From: Stomatobaculum sp. | GTDB lineage: Bacteria; Bacillota_A; Clostridia; Lachnospirales; Lachnospiraceae | Assembly (NCBI GenBank): GCA_017449925.1 | Contig: JAFSYO010000139.1 | Location: 1 to 44,213, forward strand | Reading direction: 5' to 3' | Length of the DNA stretch: 44,213 nt | Shown: piece by piece, positions 16,966-25,310 of the stretch | How the letters are laid out: each line of letters begins with the position of its first letter | Numbering within the stretch: position 1 is the stretch's first letter | Made by a program: the position numbers and the translations under genes | Notes under the pieces: generated by a model | The model's input: only the letters and a program-made list of their open reading frames with translations | Databases searched by the model: none | Told to the model about the DNA's origin: nothing

Positions 16966-18519
16966 TCACTTTCCATCTTTTCTCCCACTCTTCAACTCTG
17001 TGAGATAGTGCTTCGCGTCCTTGATAAAACTGGCAATGATCAGAATGATGGCGAAGCCCAGGGGGAAGGCGGCGATAATGGACACCGTCTGCATGTTGTT
17101 CATGCTGCTTTCATTGAAGATCAGAGCGATGGGCAGCAGAATCAGAAGCACTGCCCAGAACAGCTTCATCTGGACGGAGGCATCCTCCGCGCCGTCCACT
17201 TCCTTATAGGAATACTGGCAGGCCACCAGGGTGATGGAGTCGAAGGAAGAAGCGTAAAAGGCGATCATGCTCAGCACGATCAGCACCAGGGCGATCTTGT
17301 GGGCCGGCAGGTTGCCCACGATCCCAAGAATGGTCTTGTAGAGATCTCCCGTAGCATCATAGAGGGCGATGGCGTCGAACTTTCCTTTCATCTGCAGCGC
17401 CATGCCGTAGTTCCCCAGGACGATGAAGGAAATGATCGTGGAACTCACTCCGAAGAGATAGGATCCCATGATGACCTGCCGCACCGTACGGCCGCGGCTC
17501 ACGCTGCCCATGAAGAAGGGCGCCGCCACCGCCCACACCATCCAGTAGGCCCAGTAGAAAATGGTCCAGTTCTGCGGAAAGGAGGTAGTGCGGAGGGCGT
17601 CGGTCCAGGTGGAGAGGGCGATGAAGTTCTGCGTCACATTTCCGATGGCCGCAAGGCCGGTCTCCACGATATATTTCGCTTCGCCGCCCGTCACGAACAC
17701 ATAGAGGAGCAGGGCGCCGAAGAGCGCCATGCAGATGTTGGAGAGCTTCGCCACGCCCTTGATGCCGTGCATCACCGAGGCGGTGTAGGTGGCGCAGACC
17801 GCCAGAAGGATCATGATAGTGACCCACTTATTGTTCTCTACCCCCGCCAGGTTCGAAAGAATCTGGGCCAGCAGCGGTGAGGACACGGAAAAGGTCGTGG
17901 CTGTTCCGGCGATCAGGGCAAAGACAGCGAGTACATCCACCATCCGCCCCGGAAGACCGTCTGTCCCTTCCTTAAGGATGGGCCGGCAGGATTCAGAGAA
18001 CTTCTGTTTTTTCCGGTTCCGGACATACAGCATAAATCCGAAGCAGGCGGACAGCACCGCGTAGAAGCTCCAGGGAATCATGCTCCAATGGTAGATCGGA
18101 TAAGCACTGGCCCAGTCCTGCACGCTCCCCAGCTCCGCGATGTGCGGTTCCTCCGCGTAGTAGATCCACTCGCAGAGAGAGTAGAACAGGATGTCCGCCG
18201 CCAGACCGCAGGTAAACACCATGGCTCCCCAGAGCCAGAAGCTGAATTCTGGCTTCTCATCCGGCTGACCCAGCACGATATTCCCGATGTCGGAGTAAGA
18301 GAGATAAAAAGATACGATCAGAACGCCAAGTCCCACCACCAGGTAGTACGACCCCAGCGTGTCCCCCAGGAAGAACCGGATGGAAGACAGCGCGTTCGTG
18401 GAGCCTTCCGGATCCATGACAAAATACACGCAGAGCATCAGGATGATCGCCATCGGAATCACGGTGGTGGAAGGATCGATATGTTTTTTTATCTTGTTTT
18501 CCTGTTCTGTACCATTCAT
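16966..18519 (-). CDS. BCCT-family betaine/choline/carnitine transporter
   Basis: A 517-residue, 12-TM secondary transporter for quaternary ammonium compounds. The family signature in TM8 and the loop after it is clear: FYWAYWMVWAVAAPFF, then SVSRGRTVRQVIMGS. TM5 has GTATTFSVSSPL. Cytosolic tails are short, so it lacks the long osmosensory C-terminus of BetP. It starts 1 base after the stop of the GntR-RCK_C-kinase fusion, whose last codons supply its ribosome site (AGAGGAAC), so the two are cotranscribed and probably coupled. The choline kinase domain of that partner makes choline the best substrate guess; betaine and carnitine remain open. Confidence 0.93.
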   Translation of the reverse strand: MNGTEQENKIKKHIDPSTTVIPMAIILMLCVYFVMDPEGSTNALSSIRFFLGDTLGSYYLVVGLGVLIVSFYLSYSDIGNIVLGQPDEKPEFSFWLWGAMVFTCGLAADILFYSLCEWIYYAEEPHIAELGSVQDWASAYPIYHWSMIPWSFYAVLSACFGFMLYVRNRKKQKFSESCRPILKEGTDGLPGRMVDVLAVFALIAGTATTFSVSSPLLAQILSNLAGVENNKWVTIMILLAVCATYTASVMHGIKGVAKLSNICMALFGALLLYVFVTGGEAKYIVETGLAAIGNVTQNFIALSTWTDALRTTSFPQNWTIFYWAYWMVWAVAAPFFMGSVSRGRTVRQVIMGSYLFGVSSTIISFIVLGNYGMALQMKGKFDAIALYDATGDLYKTILGIVGNLPAHKIALVLIVLSMIAFYASSFDSITLVACQYSYKEVDGAEDASVQMKLFWAVLLILLPIALIFNESSMNNMQTVSIIAAFPLGFAIILIIASFIKDAKHYLTELKSGRKDGK

Positions 18520-18520
18520 T

Positions 18521-20155
18521 TTACTGTTCCTCTTTTCCGGCCGTCTGCAGCAGCCTCTGCTCCTGCATCACGATCCCGTAGTATTTCTTTGCGCATTCAT
18601 ACTGGAAGTCCGCGTATTCCCCGAACTCCACGCCCATGCGGCGCTTGTACTCGCACCAGTTGCTCCACAGAAGCCCCGCTGCCGCGATGTAGCAGTAGAT
18701 CTTGACGCGGGTCTCCCGGGTACAGGACTCAGATCCGCCCTGCCCTGCATCGGCCGCTTTTATCTCAGACCGTCCTATGTCGGAAAAATACAGGTCGATC
18801 AGGTGGTCTGTGTGCCCCTTGTCATATTCGCTGTAGCAACAGAACATGGCGATGTCGATGTGCGGGTCTTGCATGCCGGCGTATTCCCAGTCCGTGAGCT
18901 GCAGATGCTCCTCTCCGTCCCGGAGATGGAACAGGAAATTGTCCGGCACCGCGTCCATATGGGTCAGGCAGTAAGGTCCTTTGTGCTCCTCAACATACTC
19001 CCGGAGGGAGAAGATCTTACCCTTCGTCTCTTCATAATCCGGATAACGGGAAGCTGCTCCCTCCCTCAGGTCCTCATACTCCTGGATCTTTTCAAACAGA
19101 CGGAACTCGTGGTCCACCTTCAGGTTCAGGTCGTGAAGCCGGTGCATCATATGCACACAGCGGACGATATCTTCTTCCCGGTATGGATCACACACCCGTA
19201 CGCCGTCCAGGAAACGGCTCACCTTCAGTCCGTTCTTCGGATTGATATAAGGAAGATCGTCGCAGATGCCGTGTCCGGAAATAGCCCGGTACACCTCGGC
19301 CTCCTGTTTCCTGTCTATGAAGCTGGCCGTTCCTTCTCCCGGAATGCGCAGGATATAGCGTTCCCCTTTGCAGGTAAAAGAATAGGAGCGGTTGGTCATT
19401 CCCTTGGTCATGGCCGCGACGTCGCTGATGTCCCCGGGCCCCGCGCCCAGGGCCTTCGCCACTTCGTACAGTTCGTTTCCGTGAATGGCCCGGACGATCT
19501 GTTCCTGGATCATGAACAGGCTCTTTTCAGTCTTGCCGCTGCTTAAAAGCCGCTCCACCGCGCTTCTGCACTCCGGTGTTCCGATGTAGACCAGCACATC
19601 GTCTGCGCGGATCTCTGCGTAATATCCCGGAGAAAGAATCACCTTCTGCCCCCTGCGGATCGCCGCCACCGTGGCGCCTGTACACTGCCAGAAATGCAGT
19701 TCTCCCAGCGTCATCCCGATCTTGTCCGAATCCGCCGGCACCTTTACTTCATACTGCGGCAGCGCCTGCTCCGCCGGAAGAGGCGTTGCCCGGGCTTCCA
19801 GGAGTCTGGTGCTGAGATCCATGATCTGCCGCCCCATCTCCGTATACTGCCGGAACAAAGTCTGCAGCTGTTTCTGCAGGTCCACCTGCTCTCCGCGCGC
19901 CCCCACCGTCTCCAGATAAGCGCCCGCCTTCTCTGCCGAAAGGACCACCGTACCGCTGCCCTCCCTGGTCCGGACAATTCCCACATCCGCCAGGATCTTC
20001 AGTGCCTTCCGCACCGTCTCCGGAGAAACATGATATCCGGAAGAAAGAGCCGACCGGCCCGAAATCCGCTGCCCCTCGGCAAACTTCCCTGAAGCGATCC
20101 GGCCCGCCAGATCTGCTGCGATCCTCATGTACTGCGGCAGTGCCTGTGTCTGCAT
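18521..20155 (-). CDS. Fusion: GntR DNA-binding domain + RCK_C ligand domain + LicA-like choline kinase
   Basis: A 544-residue three-part protein. Residues 1-75 are a GntR winged helix (SPETVRKALKILADVGIVRT, then GSGTVVLS). About 85-125 is a coiled coil. About 136-205 is an RCK_C/TrkA_C domain (IGMTLGELHFWQCTGATVAA, ADDVLVYIG). About 240-530 is an aminoglycoside phosphotransferase-fold kinase of the LicA/choline kinase type: GMTNRSYSF nucleotide loop, catalytic HMDAVPDN (399-406) and metal-binding DWEYA (422-426). GntR + coiled coil + RCK_C is the layout of BusR, the c-di-AMP-responsive repressor of a betaine transporter. The added kinase is unusual. AGGAGGG precedes the ATG. It is first in an operon with the BCCT transporter and its promoter carries a perfect palindrome, probably its own operator. 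Confidence 0.92.
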   Translation of the reverse strand: MQTQALPQYMRIAADLAGRIASGKFAEGQRISGRSALSSGYHVSPETVRKALKILADVGIVRTREGSGTVVLSAEKAGAYLETVGARGEQVDLQKQLQTLFRQYTEMGRQIMDLSTRLLEARATPLPAEQALPQYEVKVPADSDKIGMTLGELHFWQCTGATVAAIRRGQKVILSPGYYAEIRADDVLVYIGTPECRSAVERLLSSGKTEKSLFMIQEQIVRAIHGNELYEVAKALGAGPGDISDVAAMTKGMTNRSYSFTCKGERYILRIPGEGTASFIDRKQEAEVYRAISGHGICDDLPYINPKNGLKVSRFLDGVRVCDPYREEDIVRCVHMMHRLHDLNLKVDHEFRLFEKIQEYEDLREGAASRYPDYEETKGKIFSLREYVEEHKGPYCLTHMDAVPDNFLFHLRDGEEHLQLTDWEYAGMQDPHIDIAMFCCYSEYDKGHTDHLIDLYFSDIGRSEIKAADAGQGGSESCTRETRVKIYCYIAAAGLLWSNWCEYKRRMGVEFGEYADFQYECAKKYYGIVMQEQRLLQTAGKEEQ

Positions 20156-20196
20156 AAACCCTCCTGAAACTGTAAATCTGTGTATCTGTGGCTCTC

Positions 20197-20225
20197 ATTA
20201 TACAACCGACAACTTGTTATGTAAA
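20197..20225 (-). promoter_or_regulatory. Sigma-A promoter of the fusion/BCCT operon
   Basis: On the minus strand: TTTACA (20220-20225), a 17-base spacer and a perfect TATAAT (20197-20202), about 42 bases before the fusion ATG. Confidence 0.85.
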
Positions 20226-20235
20226 GCAAGTTGTC
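20208..20235. promoter_or_regulatory. Perfect palindromic operator in the fusion/BCCT promoter
   Basis: GACAACTTG (20208-20216) and CAAGTTGTC (20227-20235) form a perfect 9-bp inverted repeat separated by 10 bases. It covers the -35 element and most of the -10/-35 spacer, so a bound dimer would block RNA polymerase. Autoregulation by the adjacent GntR domain is the simplest reading. Confidence 0.8.
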
Positions 20236-20267
20236 ACTTTTGTGTCATTTTTCTTCCTCACAGCAAA

Positions 20268-20298
20268 AAAAACACCCTGGCCGGGTCTTGTCCCGGCC
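20268..20298 (-). terminator. Terminator after the Asn/Lys-rich secreted protein gene
   Basis: GGCCGGG (20279-20285) pairs with CCCGGCC (20292-20298); on the minus strand it runs into eight T residues. Confidence 0.85.
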
Positions 20299-20351
20299 GG
20301 ATGCTTTTCTTATATATATGCTATTCTGAAAGCCCTTTTCAGTGAATGTTC

Positions 20352-21092
20352 TCAGGTCGTTCCTGCAGCTTTGTTCTTTTTTTGCTTTTTTTCCTTCTGG
20401 CGGTTCTCTCCGTCCGCCGGTCTTTCCGGGCGCTCCGGCAAGGCTTTCTTCAGGGCGTCGTATTCCTCCTGGGTGATCACTTTATCTTCCAGCATCTTGT
20501 CCAGGAATCCCTGGGAGAACATACCCTGGCCGCGGAAATTGCCTCTGTTTCCTCCCCAGTTCCGGCCGTTCGGATCTGCATTGCCATTTGCGGCGCCGTT
20601 ATTGCCCTTGTTTTCGCCATTCTTTTTCTCATGTTTCTTTGCGCCGTCCGCGTTGTTCCCGTTATTCTTCTTCTCTTTCTTCTCGCCGTTGGCCTTGTTC
20701 TTCTTCTCTTTCTTTTCGCCGTTGGCGTTGTTCCAGTTGTTCTTGTCCGGCCGCTTCTTACTGGCGGAGCTGTCGGCGTCAGTCTTCCTCTCGGGTTTGT
20801 TTTCCTTATTAAAGTTCTTATCCGGCTTATTCTCTTTATTGAAGCTCTTCTCCGGCATATTTTCCTTAATATAATTGTTGATCTTCTCTCCAGTCTCCTT
20901 GGAGATAGTCCCATTCTCCACCAGTTCGGAGATCATATCCTCCGGCCCTTTTCTCTCTCTATGTTCCTTTTGGACGGCCGGTGCTTCCGTCGCCTGTACG
21001 GTTCCGGCCGCCAGGACCGGCACCGCGCAGAAAGCAGATGCTCCCATTACAGCGCTGATTGCCAAAGCTGCGATTTGTTTGTTTACTCTCAT
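20352..21092 (-). CDS. Secreted low-complexity Asn/Lys/Glu-rich protein
   Basis: A 246-residue secreted protein that I do not recognise. It has a signal peptide (cleavage near VLA-AG, residue 29). A short helical motif (ISELVENGTISKETGEKI) is echoed at the C-terminus (LDKMLEDKVITQEEYDALKK), as in SHOCT-like pairs. The middle is disordered and built from repeats such as FNKENKPDKN and NGEKKEKKN. A Gly/Arg/Asn patch (GGNRGNFRGQG) precedes the second helical motif. It is strongly basic, so it may bind the anionic cell wall; that is inference. AAGGAGG lies just before the ATG and a terminator follows. Confidence 0.75.
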   Translation of the reverse strand: MRVNKQIAALAISAVMGASAFCAVPVLAAGTVQATEAPAVQKEHRERKGPEDMISELVENGTISKETGEKINNYIKENMPEKSFNKENKPDKNFNKENKPERKTDADSSASKKRPDKNNWNNANGEKKEKKNKANGEKKEKKNNGNNADGAKKHEKKNGENKGNNGAANGNADPNGRNWGGNRGNFRGQGMFSQGFLDKMLEDKVITQEEYDALKKALPERPERPADGENRQKEKKQKKNKAAGTT

Positions 21093-21221
21093 GTTTACCT
21101 CCTTGTAGCTGTTCTGTTTCCAGTGATCACAGAAGGCGTTTTCTTATCCTTCACTGACCAGCAACATTTCCCGGATAATCTCTTTGTAGTACCCACTATA
21201 TCTTATGATGCTGAAAGTATT

Positions 21222-21263
21222 CTGAAAAAAGAAAAGACGCCGTACAAGGATTTGTACAGCGTC
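21222..21263 (-). terminator. Terminator downstream of tRNA-Ser
   Basis: GACGC(C)GTACAA (21236-21247) pairs with TTGTACAGCGTC (21252-21263), followed on the minus strand by a T-rich run (TCTTTTCTTTTTTC). Confidence 0.85.
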
Positions 21264-21270
21264 CCTGAAG

Positions 21271-21358
21271 CGGAGTCGGCGGGATTCGAACCCGCGTGCC
21301 AGCAAGCCGGCAACCTGATTTCGAGTCAGGCTCGTTATAGCCACTTCGATACGACTCC
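21271..21358 (-). tRNA. tRNA-Ser (anticodon CGA)
   Basis: Class II tRNA on the minus strand. Acceptor stem GGAGTCG/CGACTCC closes at both ends. The anticodon loop is CTCGAAA in the stem CCTGA/TCAGG, giving CGA (reads UCG). A long variable arm, as required for tRNA-Ser, and the T-arm GCGGGTTCGAATCCCGC follow. The 3' CCA is not encoded. It stands alone with its own terminator. Confidence 0.96.
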
Positions 21359-21419
21359 GTGATGCCTTGCAAGGCACCAGATTAGTATAGCAAATACATT
21401 TTCAGTCCGCAACTTGTAA

Positions 21420-22553
21420 TTATTTACCGTCAGTACCTGATTCAGGTTTGTCCTCTGCGGCAGTTTCCTGCACCTCCTGGGGGTTCTGCGCTGCAGTGTC
21501 CTTCTTGTTCTTCTTTCCGAATCCTAAAAATCCTTTTCTTTCTTTATTATCCGCAGTCTCTTTTGCGGCTGCCTCTTTTCTCCGGACAGCGCCTCTTCCT
21601 GCGCGGAAAGCTGTCACAAGAACACGGATCACGATCCATGCCACCGGCAGCGCGAAGATCAGGATCGCCACGGCTCCGGCAAACCAGTCAAGGCCTTCGA
21701 GGAGATAATCCACAAAGTTTTCTCCGGTCTCGCGGAGCGTTCTGCTGACCCGCTCTCCGAAGGATTCCTGCGTCACAGCCGCGTCGCAGCTGATATTGAT
21801 GCGGATCTCGGTGTAGTCGATCTGCTGGTTCAGCGCTTTCATGGTGGACTTGTAGGATTCCATATCGGCGATGGCATCGTTCAGGCGGTCGGAGATCTCC
21901 AGAGTGTCCGTGACATTTTCCGCTTCCTGCAGATATTTCTGGTAATTCTCGATCTTCTGCTCCTGGACCTTGATCCGGGCTTCTGTATCCACATACTGGC
22001 TGGTCACGTCCCGGCTGCTGTCGTTGATCCCGGTGATCCTGTAGCCTGTCCCCCGGATCGCTTCCAGGAAAGTGTCCACGTCATCCTTCGGGATCTGCAC
22101 CGTCAGAGAACCGCCGGCGTAGTTCCGGTCAAAGGACATGTCGTTGTTCACTACAAAGCCGCCGTACTGATTCGTGATGGAAGTGAGCTTTGCCACCGCG
22201 TTCTGGAGCTCTGTGTCCGAAGCAAGGCGGATAGACATGGAGACGTTCCGGATCAGCTTTCTTCCTTCTTTCACATTCTGGGACGAAGTCTGCACCGAGC
22301 TCTTTTCTTCCGCCGCCCTCGCCATGGAGCCTGAGTCGATCCCCATGGTATCGTACGCCACCGGTTCTGCCATGGCGCTGGCCGCCGCTGTCTCCGCCAC
22401 CATTCCATAGTCATAACGGCCGGCGCCGGCACTCTTACTCGAATTCCCGCCGAACAGTCCTCCGCCGCTCCCGCAGGCAGTCAGCGACAAGGCACAAAGA
22501 GCAGCAGAAAACAAAACCGCACAGGTTTCTTTCATTCTCCTGTTCAATCTCAT
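21420..22553 (-). CDS. DUF4349 domain lipoprotein
   Basis: A 377-residue membrane protein of the DUF4349 family, function unknown. It has a lipoprotein signal with lipobox LTACGS (Cys about residue 27) and a low-complexity linker. The DUF4349 core (about 98-290) has KLIRNVSMSIRL, NQYGGFVVNNDMS and a coiled coil (VQEQKIENYQKYLQEAENV). A single C-terminal TM helix (LDWFAGAVAILIFALPVAWI, about 292-311) precedes a basic cytosolic tail rich in Lys and Glu. Lipid anchor and TM helix would fix both ends of the domain outside the membrane. GGGAGG lies 8 bases before the ATG. Confidence 0.87.
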   Translation of the reverse strand: MRLNRRMKETCAVLFSAALCALSLTACGSGGGLFGGNSSKSAGAGRYDYGMVAETAAASAMAEPVAYDTMGIDSGSMARAAEEKSSVQTSSQNVKEGRKLIRNVSMSIRLASDTELQNAVAKLTSITNQYGGFVVNNDMSFDRNYAGGSLTVQIPKDDVDTFLEAIRGTGYRITGINDSSRDVTSQYVDTEARIKVQEQKIENYQKYLQEAENVTDTLEISDRLNDAIADMESYKSTMKALNQQIDYTEIRINISCDAAVTQESFGERVSRTLRETGENFVDYLLEGLDWFAGAVAILIFALPVAWIVIRVLVTAFRAGRGAVRRKEAAAKETADNKERKGFLGFGKKNKKDTAAQNPQEVQETAAEDKPESGTDGK

Positions 22554-22666
22554 CTTTACATCCTCCCGAATATTTTCGTTTGTCTTCTGAACCGTTTCAT
22601 CTCAATTAACAGGTTCTGCCCTCTTCTCGTCACAGCCCAGTATATTTCTTTCTTAAGACTCCCAGG

Positions 22667-23164
22667 CTATTTTCCGGCGCCGGTACCTGCCCGGATGATT
22701 CCCTCGATCTTTTCAGCCTGGTCTGACATGACCAGCCAGACATAGTTCCCTTCTGTCCGGACGGAAGCAGCCTTCGCGACCTTGTACGCCTCGGGTGCGT
22801 AATCTTCCATCTCCGCTTCCTTCCACTCTTTTATATTCTGAAGGGTTTCCGTCAGCTGCTCCACGGAATCTTTTTCCTTTGCTTTCAGGATGATCACCGC
22901 GTCTGCCAGGACTGCCGAATCTGCGGAAGCAAAAACATAATCCTCCAGGATCTCAGGATCGATGCCGTAATAATTCTGGATATACTCTTCATCCCCCAGC
23001 ACCATTTCCGGAAGTTCTGCTTCCTTCCTGATCTGTTCGTAAAGCTCCTTCGGCGTTTTCAGTTCCGCCGGTTTTGTATCCTGCTTTTCCCCTGAACAGC
23101 AGGACAAGAAGCACAGAAGGGAAAAAGCGGAGAACAGCAGAAAAATTCTCTGGAGGCATTTCAT
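22667..23164 (-). CDS. DUF4358 domain lipoprotein
   Basis: A 165-residue lipoprotein with a lipobox-like LSCCSG (Cys about residue 19-20) and a DUF4358 domain (LGDEEYIQNYYGIDPEILED, SADSAVLADAVIILKA, and the C-terminal NYVWLVMSD). Function unknown. I chose the ATG at 23164, which overlaps the previous gene's TGA in an ATGA junction, with GAAGGAGG upstream inside that gene; an in-frame start at 23200 would overlap further and precede the signal. The overlap implies translational coupling with the SGNH hydrolase. In Clostridia DUF4358 genes often lie near SGNH/MBOAT acyl-transfer genes; no MBOAT gene is present here. Confidence 0.82.
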   Translation of the reverse strand: MKCLQRIFLLFSAFSLLCFLSCCSGEKQDTKPAELKTPKELYEQIRKEAELPEMVLGDEEYIQNYYGIDPEILEDYVFASADSAVLADAVIILKAKEKDSVEQLTETLQNIKEWKEAEMEDYAPEAYKVAKAASVRTEGNYVWLVMSDQAEKIEGIIRAGTGAGK

Positions 23165-24006
23165 ACGCCGCCTCCTTCTGCCTGCATCCGGGTAAGACAA
23201 TTATAAGCGTATTCCTTCAGAACTGTCTCCCATACTCTGTAAGCAGCATTGGTATGATGCACGTAATGATCACTGCAGTACTCCGGGCGCAGGTTGCCGT
23301 TTCCGTCGGAGGTGGGCGTGGAGAGGTCGATGAATCCCCACCCGTTCTGTGCCGCCGTGTTCTTCATCGCTTCGTTGAAGGCCCGGATATTGTCGTTGTT
23401 GATCGGGCCCTTACCCTTCCCCGCCAGAGTATAGGTCATGCTCATAATGACGAACTGCGCATCCGGCGACTGTTCTTTGATCTTACTGATTACGGCGCAG
23501 TACTTCTCCACGGAATCATTTCCCATGTCCAGGTCGTTCTGGCCGAACATCATGTAGACCGTTTTTGCGCCCACCATGCGGACGGAATCCCAGATGTACC
23601 TCTGTTCTCCCTGGTATATCGGCATTTTCGATTTTTTCGAGATCGGCATGAAAGCATTATGAAGACTGAAGCTGGTACGGGCAAGGAAGCGGAACTGCTG
23701 AAGAAATGGATCTGTTTTCCTCTGACGGCAGTACAGCTGGAAATCTTCCATAATGGAGTCTCCCACAAAGACCGCGTCCTGGTAAAAGGTGTTCACCTGC
23801 TCCTCAGTCACCTGGGGCGCAGGCGCCTCAGTCTCTGCAGCAGCCTCGGTAATGATCCCGGGTCCTTTTTCTTCCTGGGTCCCGCTGCCGGCGCCGGTCT
23901 CCGCAAACACCGTCACCGCAGCTGACACTGCAAACAGGACAGCGAAAACCGCAGATATCAGTTTTCTCTCCATGACCCTCGTCCGTTCTTTCTTATAAAA
24001 ACTCAT
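23161..24006 (-). CDS. Secreted SGNH/GDSL-type hydrolase
   Basis: A 281-residue exported esterase-fold protein. A signal peptide and a Glu/Ala/Pro-rich linker precede the SGNH domain: block I VFVGDSIM with nucleophile Ser, block III MFGQNDLD with the GxND Asn, and block V DHYVHH with the catalytic Asp/His pair. Relatives deacylate or transfer acyl groups on polysaccharides; the substrate here is unknown. The start at 24006 has GGGAGG upstream; an in-frame ATG at 23973 is also possible. It is cotranscribed with the DUF4358 gene through a 4-base overlap. Confidence 0.85.
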   Translation of the reverse strand: MSFYKKERTRVMERKLISAVFAVLFAVSAAVTVFAETGAGSGTQEEKGPGIITEAAAETEAPAPQVTEEQVNTFYQDAVFVGDSIMEDFQLYCRQRKTDPFLQQFRFLARTSFSLHNAFMPISKKSKMPIYQGEQRYIWDSVRMVGAKTVYMMFGQNDLDMGNDSVEKYCAVISKIKEQSPDAQFVIMSMTYTLAGKGKGPINNDNIRAFNEAMKNTAAQNGWGFIDLSTPTSDGNGNLRPEYCSDHYVHHTNAAYRVWETVLKEYAYNCLTRMQAEGGGV

Positions 24007-24076
24007 TTCCCAGCCTCCCGGATGTCAGTTTTATGTCTGATCAAATGTCTTTTTCTGGCGTTATCTCGGCGTTTCT

Positions 24077-25273
24077 TCATGTACCGTGCTTTTCCGCGTA
24101 GCCGGTAAGGATCAAAGTCAGAGCGCCGTCACCCGTGACGTTGCATGCAGTACCGAAGGAATCCTGCAGCGCGAAAATCGTCAGCATCAGCGCTGTACCG
24201 GTTTCGTCAAAGCCAAGCACTCCGGTGATCAGTCCCAGGGAAGCCATGACCGTTCCGCCGGGCACGCCTGGCGCGCCGATGGCGAATACGCCAAGAAGCA
24301 GACAGAACAGGATCATTTTCCCCGGTGACGGGAACTCTCCGTAAAGCATCTTGGAGACTGCCATGACAAAAAAGGTCTCTGTCATGACCGATCCGCAGAG
24401 GTGGATGTTCGCAAACAGCGGAATACCGAAATTCACCAGGTCTTTCCGCAGAGTCGGCACGGCCTTTCCTGCGCACTCCAGAGCAACGGAAAGCGTTGCC
24501 GCGCTGGACATTGTCCCCACTGCCGTCATATATGCCGGTCCATAGTGTTTCAGGACGTTCATCGGATTCCTGCCGGAATACATTCCTGCGATGCCGTAGA
24601 GAAGCGTCAGCCAGATATAATGTCCTGCCATCACGATCAGGATGACGATCAGGAAGATCGGCAGCTGCTTTGTGATGGAACCTTCGTAAGCCAGTGTGCA
24701 GAAGGTGCATCCGATCAGCACCGGCAGGACCGGGATCACGAACTTTGTCACGATGCTCAGGACGATCTGCTGGAATTCCTCAAGTATATTAGTGATATAC
24801 GTGCTGGAATTCCACGCCGCCGCAAGACCTACCATGACGGAGAAGAAGAGTGCGGACATGACCGGCATGATCTGCGGGATGGTCAGTTCAAAGGCCACCG
24901 GCGGGAGTTCCTTCAGTCCGTCCACCTCAGAGCTGATATTCAGGAACGGAAGGATCGTGTAGCCCCCCAGCATGGCAAAGAGCGCCGCTCCGATGGAAGA
25001 AAGATACGCCGCGGAGAGCGCGACGATCAGCATCCTGGACGCATTGTTGCCCAGACGCGTAATGGAAGGCGCTATGAAGCCGATGATGATCAGCGGCACG
25101 CAGAAGCTGATCAGCTGGCTGGAAATGAACTTCACGCAGACCACAATATTGAGTATCGATCTAACAATTCCGCTTCCATCCCCGGACGCAAGTGCAAGAC
25201 CGGCTGCGATGCCGATGATCAGCGCCATCAGAAGCCTGAACGGCAGACTGTGAACAAATCCCTGCTTTTCCAT
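24077..25273 (-). CDS. Dicarboxylate/amino acid:cation symporter (DAACS family)
   Basis: A 398-residue glutamate-transporter-fold symporter. Family landmarks are the serine-rich hairpin TMSSAATLS, the second hairpin GAPGVPGGTVMAS and the TM8 motif DSFGTACNVTGDG, with Na+ or H+ coupling expected. The usual NMDGT motif of TM7 is replaced (CGSVMTETF), so it belongs to a divergent branch. The gene follows a cysteine desulfidase by 37 bases on the same strand with AAGGAGG before its ATG. This pairing suggests import of cysteine, cystine or serine rather than dicarboxylates; that is inference from context. Confidence 0.9.
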   Translation of the reverse strand: MEKQGFVHSLPFRLLMALIIGIAAGLALASGDGSGIVRSILNIVVCVKFISSQLISFCVPLIIIGFIAPSITRLGNNASRMLIVALSAAYLSSIGAALFAMLGGYTILPFLNISSEVDGLKELPPVAFELTIPQIMPVMSALFFSVMVGLAAAWNSSTYITNILEEFQQIVLSIVTKFVIPVLPVLIGCTFCTLAYEGSITKQLPIFLIVILIVMAGHYIWLTLLYGIAGMYSGRNPMNVLKHYGPAYMTAVGTMSSAATLSVALECAGKAVPTLRKDLVNFGIPLFANIHLCGSVMTETFFVMAVSKMLYGEFPSPGKMILFCLLLGVFAIGAPGVPGGTVMASLGLITGVLGFDETGTALMLTIFALQDSFGTACNVTGDGALTLILTGYAEKHGT

Positions 25274-25310
25274 ATATAACTACCTCCTTGACTCAATAAC
25301 ATACTATGCT

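Noticed and set aside
20346..21362. 338-codon plus-strand frame rich in Leu/Phe, like a membrane protein
   Set aside because: It is the complement of the Asn/Lys/Glu-rich secreted protein and even runs through the tRNA; Lys/Glu codons read backwards give Phe/Leu.
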